Assembly (NCBI GenBank): GCA_964550615.1
Contig: CAZKAB010000013.1
Span: 1 to 44,428, forward strand
DNA length: 44,428 nucleotides
Direction of reading: 5' to 3'
From: M55B144 sp964550615
GTDB lineage: Bacteria; Bipolaricaulota; Bipolaricaulia; UBA7950; UBA9294
Part shown: one piece after another, positions 33,358 to 40,961 of the stretch
Layout: every line of letters begins with the position of its first letter
How positions within the stretch are numbered: position 1 is the first letter of the stretch
Program-made: the position numbers and the translations under genes
Notes under the pieces: model-generated
What the model was told of the DNA's origin: nothing
What the model saw: only the letters and a program-made list of their open reading frames with translations
Databases searched by the model: none

Positions 33358-34220
33358 GACTCCTCACCTCCTCGGGTCTTCACGCTGTCAAACAGTCGAA
33401 TCAACGAAACACTCTCTACTTTGCCGCCGTCTGCTTCATCGATCTCAAGCCAGACCAGGTTGAATGATGAAGCCGTCGACGCGAGGGCTACGATCGAGAA
33501 GCCTGCCCCGCTAGCGAACCAGATGGGCGTGAGGGATGCTATCCAGTATTCTTCTTCCCCCTTCAGCAGTGAGAGCGGCGCGGCGAAGTCTCCAGTGTAG
33601 AGACGGCCGAGAACGCCCTCGACGGTCCGTCCCACCGGTGACTCAGATGAGTAGACACCAGTCAGGATCTTGTCGTAATCTCCGACGCGCGCAACGAACG
33701 TCGACCTGTCTCCGTCGCCGCCAGGGACGCCAACGCCTTCGAACGCCGATGATCCCGCCTCGATTGATGCCATTAGCGCCATCGAGAGTTCGACCGGGTC
33801 AGCTGTGGCCTTGATCGGTTCCGTCACCTGGAGTAGCGAGAAGCTGGTGATTGTCGTCGCGTTTTCGTCGAGCTGGAATAGGAGCAGCATACCAAGCCAC
33901 GGGCTGTAAAGGCCGCCATACGGTGATCCATTGTCGCTCTCCCCCGCAAGCGGCACCGCGTGCACAAAGCAGACCGCGCTTCCTATCGCGTGATCATCCA
34001 GCTGACCGACGAATTGGCTCCAATCCTTGTACGCCGCGTCGCTCATCCAGACTTCTCCTGCGACATCCGGAACCAGCACTGCAAGCCTCTGGAATGACTC
34101 GACAACTGCCATTATGTCGGCCACATCCGGTGCGCCAAGTGCTGGAATCGTCGCGGCAAAGAAAACGGCAAATGAGAGAAGAATACAAAAGCGGAATGTG
34201 CTATCTCTTCGTCCAGTCAC
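33354..34220 (-). CDS. Secreted protein of unknown function, first gene of the PLA2-like operon
   Basis: The 288-residue protein has a clear signal peptide (FRFCILLSFAVFFAATIPALG, cleaved around residue 27). The mature part is mixed alpha/beta with one cysteine (GSAVCFVHAV) and no motif I recognise. GTG 34220 has AGGAG six bases upstream; ATG 34226, two codons earlier, sits directly against that box and is less likely. The last codons overlap the PLA2-like gene by four bases, showing co-translation, so the two products probably act together outside the cytoplasm. It could be a chaperone, inhibitor or partner of the PLA2-like protein; nothing in the sequence decides. Confidence 0.75.
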   Translation of the reverse strand: MTGRRDSTFRFCILLSFAVFFAATIPALGAPDVADIMAVVESFQRLAVLVPDVAGEVWMSDAAYKDWSQFVGQLDDHAIGSAVCFVHAVPLAGESDNGSPYGGLYSPWLGMLLLFQLDENATTITSFSLLQVTEPIKATADPVELSMALMASIEAGSSAFEGVGVPGGDGDRSTFVARVGDYDKILTGVYSSESPVGRTVEGVLGRLYTGDFAAPLSLLKGEEEYWIASLTPIWFASGAGFSIVALASTASSFNLVWLEIDEADGGKVESVSLIRLFDSVKTRGGEES

Positions 34221-34283
34221 GTTCATCTCCTTTCGTCGCTCTGTGGCGAAACGACCGAGGTACCAAGCACCAGGCAAGAGATA

Positions 34284-35010
34284 GTCGATTGATGGTGATT
34301 CCGCCTACTATTGAGGCGGTCCTTCGTGGTCGTCTCATCAGCACGCTCCTTCCTCCGAAGAGGTGGTCAAACGGTACAAAGCCCCTTCTTTGTTCCCCGC
34401 TCCAGTCGCGGTGTACAGAACTCCAAGGTACCACGATGACATGAACTGTACAAATTGCCTAGTATATTGCACGAAGGTATTGTTGCCTAGGGGCATGTCT
34501 CTAACGGAAAGCTATGGCAAGATTTGCTTCCATACACTCCTGCCACGGAGCGCGCGCTCGATGACTGCGCAAACTGCCTCGTGCCTTTCCGGAGCCAGGC
34601 GAGTAACCACATTGTCAATTGATTCGGACAGATTGCTTGCCATTGCAGTTGGCAAGGAAAGACCGACTGAGAAGTCCTACTAACAGAAGCATAGGCAAAC
34701 GCCTTCGAGGTACTGGCAATATGGATTCCACACGAAGCCACCCCATGGCAAACGGCACCGGATGGCGAGGATCTACTAGCCGATAGGCAACGTGGGTTGT
34801 CGTGGAATCAGTGCAACTGTCGAGCGCGAACCATCGGATGAATCACGTTACGTCAGCACGGTGGCACGTCTCTCGGAAGTCGGCGTAAAGCTCGTGAACT
34901 GGAACTTCCGAGTTTGACATGCGGTAGAGCTGAGCCTGTGGCCAAGTGTCGGGTGTTCAGTCAATGGCGAGAAGAAGGCAAATCATCGATTCACAGACCA
35001 GCAAAAAGCG
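34284..35010. other. Gene-poor stretch with one inverted repeat
   Basis: About 730 bases between the secreted operon and the TPR gene. Only short frames without ribosome sites are present. A 9-bp inverted repeat CTCGGAAGT/ACTTCCGAG (34872-34880 and 34904-34912) with a 23-base loop is followed by TTT on the plus strand. The region should contain the promoter of the secreted operon, but no convincing -35/-10 pair was found. Confidence 0.4.
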
Positions 35011-35679
35011 CTACTGCTTCTCATCCCTCGCTTTCTCAGTTGCCTTCTGCAACGACTCACTTGCGCGGCGTGCAGCGTCCATATCACCGGTCATTCTATA
35101 AGCGCGCTCCAGAACCGAGTAGGCTCTTGCGATTCCTTGCCAGTTCTCAATGGGAGTGAGCGCCTGTAGGGCTCTCTCCGCTGCAGTAATCATCTCGCTC
35201 GCCCCTCCCGGCATAAGACCAGCAGCACAGATGTCCGCTACAAGGATCCAGTACCAACCAACTCCTTGTGCGTGATCCTTTGAAGAACCCGCAGAAAAGA
35301 GCGAAAGGGAATCGTCGAGCACGCTCTTGAGTGACGGATCTTTCATGAGTGCCAGCGTCGGTGCGTGGTTTAGAAGCGCTCTGGCCAAGGAAAGAGCGTC
35401 TCCTGATTCCCGTCCCAGCAAGATGGACTTCTCACCCAGATCACGCGCCTTCGAGAGGTCCCCACGTACCCGAACGAGATTCGCTTGCCGAAGGTAGCCG
35501 TACGACAGGACCCGAAGAGCGTCTGCCCTTTCCACAGTTCCCGCTGCAAGCGCAGCTTCCAGATCGCTTGTGACCCGCTGGTACACTTCGAGGGCTGAGT
35601 CCTCGTCTCCTTCGGTCTCCAGGGTCCACAGAGCGCTTTCTATGTCCGTCTCGAATTGGCTGGCTTCCACAAATATCAT
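35011..35679 (-). CDS. TPR-like repeat protein
   Basis: A 222-residue, all-helical, acidic protein without a signal peptide. Helix pairs with TPR-like patterns occur: ADALRVLSYGYLRQANLVRV, DLSKARDLGEKSILLGRESG, and near the C-terminus GIARAYSVLERAYRMTGDMDAARRA. Such proteins are cytoplasmic scaffolds; no enzymatic domain is seen. ATG 35679 has GGAGG only 2 bases away; a GTG three codons later (35670) is the alternative. It appears to be a single gene, flanked by gene-poor DNA on both sides. Confidence 0.7.
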   Translation of the reverse strand: MIFVEASQFETDIESALWTLETEGDEDSALEVYQRVTSDLEAALAAGTVERADALRVLSYGYLRQANLVRVRGDLSKARDLGEKSILLGRESGDALSLARALLNHAPTLALMKDPSLKSVLDDSLSLFSAGSSKDHAQGVGWYWILVADICAAGLMPGGASEMITAAERALQALTPIENWQGIARAYSVLERAYRMTGDMDAARRASESLQKATEKARDEKQ

Positions 35680-36670
35680 CTCCTCCGGGGAAGGGAGAGT
35701 ATACGTGGAAGAGTTTTTCTACGCATTTGAGCAACATCGCGGTTGCCTGATCCAATTGTGACCTGCATGATTGAGTATTAGCGTATGCCCGCCAGTTGTC
35801 ACGCAGCAAGCTCTCTCGAAAAGCAGAACTTGCGCAAAGCAAACACGTAGTTGGGATTTGGCGATCGCCGCTCTGATGGAGGTCGTTGTTGTCGCGGAGC
35901 AGAGAGATCTACTCTACTGCTGCGCCAGGCTGGACCGGGAGGATGCAGGGCTATGGTATGACAGAATGCGAGGATTGCAGGATCTGTTAACCCTTCGCAC
36001 TCGACAAGATTCTCCACCGACCACTCAACTGGCTCATGAATCTACTGCTGCTTCTATGGGTAGTACCGCCCGAGACGCGCTGTGCTATTTGCGGCCATCG
36101 ACTGAAATACCACGACAAACGTCCTGCTACATGAAGAGGCCTGACGGGGCAATCGGCGGCCAATCTAAGATTCGTGTGAATTCGCTCTCCAAGGTAGCCG
36201 GCAGTAGAGCGCGCCCAGCCTGTGCTAATGCCGCACTTCGGCTTACACGGCAGTTATCTCACTACGAAGCGCTCCAGCCTGATACGCTGCCTGGGAATCT
36301 GAACATCCTTGGCATGATTCACATTTGTCGCGGAGACAACAAGCTAAAGATAGCCGCGTACTTGCGAATGTGACTGCGAAGGCAATCTTGATCCTTTGGC
36401 TAACTAAGCATAGGACGCTTTGGTTCTCTGTTCTGTGATTCTACATGCCCGCTGTAGTGTTTGGGATGTGAGCGAAAGCTCCGTTCTGATAGGGCAGCGC
36501 TCCGTATCCGTATCACGGAGTCAGTCTCGCACTACGTATGTATTCACCGGCGGACTGTCTTCGGCCCGGATATGGACATTTGACTCTATGAACACAAAGG
36601 GCAAGGCAATTGCATCTGTGGTTCAAAGGAGAGTACATTGACGTAAACCCGGACAGGAGGTTTGATCGTT
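35680..36670. other. Gene-poor region, no confident gene
   Basis: Nearly 1 kb with only unremarkable frames on both strands. A 200-codon plus frame (35771-36373) has no ribosome box and an arginine/serine-rich, low-complexity composition, so it was not called. A 32-codon frame at 36036-36134 would encode a leucine stretch followed by CAIC and HRLKYH, zinc-knuckle-like, but has no ribosome site. A 6-bp hairpin CTCCGT/ACGGAG lies at 36501-36521. The stretch may be decayed coding DNA. Confidence 0.4.
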
Positions 36671-36820
36671 ATGGGAAACAGGGCACGAAGTGGAAGTTTG
36701 GCGGGAGGATTCTGGTTTGCCGGATGGTTGTTCACCCTTGCATTCGCAAAGGTGCTTTGGTGGCAGGCCATCGTCGGTTTGGTGATCTGGCCGTACTTCC
36801 TCGGGGTGGCGCTGCGGTAG
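36671..36820 (+). CDS. 49-residue membrane protein
   Basis: ATG 36671 follows AGGAGG by about 9 bases and opens 49 codons to TAG 36818-36820. After a basic start (MGNRARSGS), two hydrophobic aromatic segments follow, LAGGFWFAGWLFTLAFAKV and WWQAIVGLVIWPYFLGVAL, fitting two short membrane helices joined by a tight turn. Small proteins of the pattern GFWFxGWLFT...IxxxxIWPYxLG occur widely in bacteria without known role. Composition and ribosome site argue it is real; an antisense frame across it was rejected. Confidence 0.65.
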   Translation: MGNRARSGSLAGGFWFAGWLFTLAFAKVLWWQAIVGLVIWPYFLGVALR

Positions 36821-37382
36821 AGGAATTTCACGAACGCCTTTTTGAGGCGGTACCGTCAGTGGATCAGCGTGACCTGCGATAATCTGCTCCCGCAGGTTCT
36901 CCCACTCAGGTATTCCCAACCACGGGTGTGGTATTGAGAAGAGTAGCCAGTCTTCCATGTCTGCATCCCCCTTGATTCGCACGTGGAATGGGCAATGCAG
37001 GGTTTGGCTTGGGTGATTCGGCATTCTATCCCCACCCCCGTGCCGCGCATCCAACATGCAATGAGCCCCGAACCATCGCACCCGGCGGCGGCGCAGGCTG
37101 CGCGGCCGCATCGACTATGCATTGTGTTCTATCGGATCACATCCGCAAACCAGCATACGCATCACGACACACTGAGCAAGAACGTGCCCGCAAGCGGGAT
37201 CTGGAAACAATCAGGTTTTCCCGGACTCCCGTGAGGATAGCAGCACTGCACGCACTCTGCGCGATCGACAGCGCAGGCAAAGCGACACGTGCCATATTCT
37301 ATTCCCCGTATAGCGGCCACCGGCTCTACTCGCTTCCTGCACATGCGCACGAGCTTCCCAGAGGCTATCATTGGGCGGCCCA
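36821..37382. other. Intergenic region upstream of the BASS transporter
   Basis: About 560 bases without a supported gene. A minus frame starting near 36960 (MEDWLLFSIPHPWLGIPEWE) has a weak GGGGG box and runs antisense through the 49-residue gene. A plus frame of 132 codons (36988-37386) reads into the transporter start. Neither resembles a family. The last 14 bases belong to a palindrome covering the transporter start. Confidence 0.35.
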
Positions 37383-37385
37383 ATG
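37369..37385 (+). promoter_or_regulatory. 17-bp perfect palindrome over the BASS start codon
   Basis: CATTGGGC (37369-37376), G, then GCCCAATG (37378-37385) form an exact palindrome whose last three bases are the ATG of the transporter. As RNA it can fold a 7-bp stem with a 3-base loop that hides the start codon; as DNA it could be an operator. The gene has no good ribosome box, which fits special translational control. Confidence 0.55.
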
Positions 37386-38351
37386 AGTTCAAATAGACAA
37401 AGATTCGGTCCAGCGCTTCGGCTGCTAGGCAATCGATACGCGATCCTACTTCTAGCCCTGCTCCTCGGTATGCTTCTCCCGGGTGTTGCCCGCTCGCTTC
37501 GCCCCCTCGTTTCGCCGGCGATCATCCTGATCATCACAGCATCGACCCTGCGGACCCCAACAAGCACGTTTCTACCACTGCGAAAAACGTTTCGTCCAAT
37601 CCTGCTGGGCGTCGCTTTGAACTACCTCATCCTCTGTACAGCCATCCTGCTGATCGGCCGATGGGCTTCCCCCAATGAAGCGATCTGGTCAGGCTTCGTG
37701 CTCGTCGCCGCGGCTCCGCCGGGATTTGCCGTCATTCCGTTCGCACACCTACTCGGGGGCGACGTCACCCTATCCGTAATCGGTTCCTTGGGTGGGTATC
37801 TCGCGACGCTGGCGATAGCCCCGATCCTTACCACGCTCCTAGTCAGAGGCGGAGTGATTGGTCCGCTCAGGCTTCTTCGTGTGATCGCCGAGCTCGTCAT
37901 TGCGCCACTCATCCTTTCCCGCCTCTTGAGGCGCGCCGGGATTGCCAAGCACGTTGGCTCCTGGATCGGAGGTATCATAAACTGGGGATTCTTCCTGGTG
38001 CTATTCATCGTGGTCGGACTGAACCAAGACACCTTCCTTCGCGCGCCAGTCCTGGTCGGGCAGATTGCAGGCGTGGCCGTTGCCTGTACGTTTGTCCTAG
38101 GAGGCGTGATCCATTTGATTGCGAAGCAAGCGGGCGTAGATAGGCCTCTGCGCACAAGCTACGTGTTGCTGGGCACCATCAAGAACTCCGGGTGGGCGAC
38201 GGCAACCGCGCTCGCGTTGTCAGGTCAAGAGGCATCCATTCCCGGCGCCGTTTGGAGCGTTGTAACCGTCCTCTACCTGCTAGGATTGAGCCTCGCGGCA
38301 GGAAGGAAGGCGGCGGGAGGAGCCGCTGAACACCCCCAAAAGACTTCGTAG
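37383..38351 (+). CDS. Bile acid:sodium symporter (BASS/SBF) family transporter
   Basis: The 322-residue inner-membrane protein has about nine to ten hydrophobic segments and matches the BASS family (COG0385 type): GFVLVAAAPPGFAVIPFAHLLGGD in the first half is the conserved crossover-like region, and GTIKNSGWATATALALSG is the second. Members move organic anions, including pantoate, pyruvate and bile acids, with sodium. ATG 37383 was chosen over TTG 37371; the ribosome box is weak and the start lies in a palindrome. It stands alone, so substrate cannot be guessed from neighbours. Confidence 0.82.
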   Translation: MSSNRQRFGPALRLLGNRYAILLLALLLGMLLPGVARSLRPLVSPAIILIITASTLRTPTSTFLPLRKTFRPILLGVALNYLILCTAILLIGRWASPNEAIWSGFVLVAAAPPGFAVIPFAHLLGGDVTLSVIGSLGGYLATLAIAPILTTLLVRGGVIGPLRLLRVIAELVIAPLILSRLLRRAGIAKHVGSWIGGIINWGFFLVLFIVVGLNQDTFLRAPVLVGQIAGVAVACTFVLGGVIHLIAKQAGVDRPLRTSYVLLGTIKNSGWATATALALSGQEASIPGAVWSVVTVLYLLGLSLAAGRKAAGGAAEHPQKTS

Positions 38352-38453
38352 CGGCAGGCACAGACTCGCCCCACTAACCATCACCCGAACGCAAGGCGCG
38401 GACCGTCGACCGCAAGACAGCCTGGAGATCACGCCGCGTCAGGTTACTTGTCT

Positions 38454-38642
38454 CTAGCGCGCTTGCCCGATGAGTTCGAGTGCAAGCAGCAGTTCCGCAT
38501 TGGGATCGAAGGCGTACGATGCGAGCTTCTCGTAGGTCAGCGGGCAATGAACCGGCAGCGTGTGCGCCAACTCCGATCCGATCGGGAATTCCGCGTGGTA
38601 CATCCGTGTGATCTGGCCATCGATTCTTGTGTTTTCGAGCAC
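38454..38642 (-). CDS. Small hypothetical protein
   Basis: A 62-codon frame from GTG 38642 with a protein-like composition (MYHAEFPIGSELAHTLPVHC near the start, FDPNAELLLALELIG near the end) and no membrane segment. The ribosome site is poor, and an internal ATG at 38603 is an alternative start. No family is recognised. It could be a remnant of a longer gene. It faces the decayed DUF4386 gene. Confidence 0.35.
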   Translation of the reverse strand: MLENTRIDGQITRMYHAEFPIGSELAHTLPVHCPLTYEKLASYAFDPNAELLLALELIGQAR

Positions 38643-38654
38643 CCACCACAGAGA

Positions 38655-39204
38655 GAGACAGCGAGAGTTGTAGGAGTTCTATTCATCATCGTTGCCTTGC
38701 GCCCAATCCTGAGAATGGTGCTCGTCTCGGGCCCTCCAGCTGCCACAACTCTCTCGCCAAGGTCTTCGAACTCATCATGGCCACCGCGATTCTCGGTGTT
38801 CCCGTTCTCCTGTTTCCGATCTTGCAGAAGCAAAGCGCGGGCACCGCTCGTGGATATCTTGCCGCCAGGATATTCGGGGCCATCCCGCTCACTGTCGGAG
38901 CCATCTGTCTGCTAATACTCGTGACATTGGGGCGAGAGTCCGTGATGGCGGGAGCAACGAATACTTCTCAATTCCAACCGCTTGGTACGTTGCTGAGTTC
39001 AGCACGTGATTGGACAAGTCTGATTGGCAGGCAGGTCATCCTTGGACTGACTGCTCTCATCTTGAACTGGGCATTGTACAAATCAAAGCTTGTTCCTCGA
39101 CGATCCAGACAATACTCATGCTTCCGTTGGCCGTGCAGGAGATGGTGTTTGCACTGTGGTTGATCTTCAAGGGGGTCAGCCGATCCGCGATCGCAGCCGA
39201 GTGA
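38655..39204 (+). pseudogene. Decayed DUF4386 membrane protein
   Basis: Three frames give consecutive pieces of a DUF4386 protein. Piece one (38655-38726) reads ETARVVGVLFIIVALRPIL, the N-terminal helix without a start codon. Piece two (38747-39100), in another frame, reads LAKVFELIMATAILGVPVLL through IFGAIPLTVGAICLLILVTL and LGLTALILNWALYKSKLVP. Piece three (39100-39204), in a third frame, reads TILMLPLAVQEMVFALWLIF with the family's C-terminus and a stop. About 30 residues between pieces one and two and about 60 between two and three appear deleted. An intact protein has ~230 residues and seven or so helices, function unknown. Breaks at both junctions make sequencing error alone unlikely. 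Confidence 0.75.
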
Positions 39205-39648
39205 GGTACTTCTCTGCATCCGATTCGCAATTACGACTATAGTTGGGATCGATCGGAGCGCTGCGATTCACGAGACACCATGCGGAAAGCATGTGCCTCT
39301 TTGGGGCTTCTCGTAAGGATGCTGCGTGGTTGCACGTTTTCGCCATGCTGTGGGGCACTGCGCCGATCGCCAACGCCTTCCCACAAGTGAGAAGTCACGG
39401 AAAGCCTGAGGACCCGAAACAGGCAAGAACCAACAAGGAGTTCGCCTTACAGACTGTGAGAGAGCATTCGGATTCGCCAGCTTCGTTCTCTTTTGAGTGA
39501 TGTGCGTATCGCACTAACGGAGGAAGCAACTACCCCCAGAGCATGGCATCTTCACCGTTCGGAATGCCAACGCTATCCGTACGTTCTTGGCACTAGCAAC
39601 CCAGATCCTGGGCCGCCTACCAAGAAATATCAGGAGGACTCGCTTCAG
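39205..39648. other. Intergenic region without a recognised gene
   Basis: About 440 bases between the decayed DUF4386 gene and the convergent DUF4242 gene. A plus frame of 85 codons (39243-39500) has no ribosome box and no recognisable feature. No repeat or terminator hairpin was found. Confidence 0.35.
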
Positions 39649-39903
39649 CTACGGCTCAAGCGTCGCTGTGGCAACGTCGAACAAGCGGACTGTGTAGATT
39701 TTGTCGTATGGAACCTGAACTTGCTTGAGTACCTGCTCAACGGCTTCTTTGCTTGGCGCCTGCCACTCGCAGAACGCTTTGTTCTCGGCAAAGCTGCAGA
39801 AGGTTCTCACCCAAGAAATCCCTTCCGGGAGAGGTTTCTTGGCAAGATCTTTCATCTGCTCTTCGTTGAACGCTACGCTGTGCGTCGCAATGAATCGCGG
39901 CAT
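39649..39903 (-). CDS. DUF4242 family small protein
   Basis: An 84-residue protein starting MPRFIATHSV, with EGISWVRTFCSFAENKAFCEW in the middle and IYTVRLFD near the end, the pattern of DUF4242/SCO4226-like proteins. The family has a ferredoxin-like (dimeric alpha/beta barrel) fold, and the Streptomyces member binds nickel. ATG 39903 follows AAAGGAGGTGATC at 7 bases, the best ribosome site in the window, so high expression is likely; an upstream in-frame start at 39945 is therefore excluded. It lies 79 bases downstream of the SagB-like gene on the same strand and may be co-transcribed. Confidence 0.78.
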   Translation of the reverse strand: MPRFIATHSVAFNEEQMKDLAKKPLPEGISWVRTFCSFAENKAFCEWQAPSKEAVEQVLKQVQVPYDKIYTVRLFDVATATLEP

Positions 39904-39982
39904 TCCGATCACCTCCTTTTTTGTCTTAGCTTCACTGTACCACAATTAGTATCTCAGAGGGAAGCGCTGCCACTCCCATTGG

Positions 39983-40735
39983 CTATGCGATCTTGCCAAC
40001 CGGGGCGACGTAGATCGTGAACTCCTCGTTCCCATCTACTCCCAGTACGGAATCCATTCGATCCTGTGAGTATGCACCGATGGCGCACGTGCCCGCTCCG
40101 ATTGACGCGCACGCGAGGTAGAGGTTTTGGCAAACATGACCCGCATCGATTGCGATCATCTTGTGGGCGACGGGCCCGTATCTCCATTCAGCTCGAACAG
40201 GGATGGCCGTCCACACAAACACCACAGCCGCGTCGGACACAAACGCATTATTCCGCGATGCGTTCCTCGCCTCCTCCACAAGGGTGTCGCCCTCTCGCAG
40301 AAGGCACAGTTTATGCTCCAATGGAAGATACCGATACAGTCCGGGTTCAAGATCCCTGACCCGCCCCACAGCCAGGTAAGTCTCAAACGGGTGTCTCGCG
40401 CCACCTGACGGCACCGTCCGGAGAGTGGCGCTTCCGTCTGAAACTACGCTTCGCACACCTTGCGTTGCCCACAGAAGAAAGGAGAGCTCCTCAAGTGTTA
40501 GGAATGCTTTGCCAAACCTCCTATGACTCTTGCGCGAAGCGACGGCCTCAATGAGGGGAATCTCTCCGACGGCTAGATTATCTGTGGAAACAAGATCCAC
40601 CAGCTTGGCTCCATCAGGATATGGCTTCTGGACTGGCGGCGCTGGGATACCTTGTTTCTGATCCGTCGGCTGCTCAGCCCAGTCGTCCCATCCATCCGCC
40701 CTGAGAAAGCCACGATTGTTTTCGAATCTTCCCAC
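39983..40735 (-). CDS. SagB-type nitroreductase/dehydrogenase domain protein
   Basis: The 250-residue flavoprotein shows SRKSHRRFGKAFLTLEELSFLLWATQG, then PSGGARHPFETYLAV, GLYRYLP and a C-terminal GHVCQNLYLACASIGAG, the hallmarks of SagB/thiazoline-oxidase-type nitroreductases that bind FMN. Family members oxidise azolines to azoles in peptide toxin synthesis, but many stand-alone copies have unknown roles. No cyclodehydratase (YcaO) or precursor peptide is visible nearby. GTG 40735 was chosen because AAAAGGAGG lies 8 bases before it, inside the codons that follow the longer ATG start at 40756, which has no box. It is probably paired with the DUF4242 gene. Confidence 0.85.
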   Translation of the reverse strand: MGRFENNRGFLRADGWDDWAEQPTDQKQGIPAPPVQKPYPDGAKLVDLVSTDNLAVGEIPLIEAVASRKSHRRFGKAFLTLEELSFLLWATQGVRSVVSDGSATLRTVPSGGARHPFETYLAVGRVRDLEPGLYRYLPLEHKLCLLREGDTLVEEARNASRNNAFVSDAAVVFVWTAIPVRAEWRYGPVAHKMIAIDAGHVCQNLYLACASIGAGTCAIGAYSQDRMDSVLGVDGNEEFTIYVAPVGKIA

Positions 40736-40961
40736 GCTCGTTTCCTCCTTTTGCATGCTATTTCAGCATGAACCGGCAAGCACTATTTGCGAATAAACTC
40801 AGATCCAGTTCCAAGGAATCTCGGGTGCTAGCTCCGAAATGCTGATCGTATACCGACATCCGGACTCCAAAGCCAGTCGAGACAAGACTACCAGGCAGCC
40901 AAAGCACTCACTTGAAGCCAAGCTCTTCTTGTGAAGCGGGCTTCGGATGCCGGCACTGCTA

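Noticed and set aside
35771..36373. Plus-strand frame of 200 codons
   Set aside because: No ribosome site, arginine- and serine-rich random-like composition, and no recognisable motif.
36623..37111. Minus-strand frame of 162 codons, with a possible start near 36960
   Set aside because: It runs antisense through the whole 49-residue membrane gene, its second half is low-complexity, and the ribosome box is weak.
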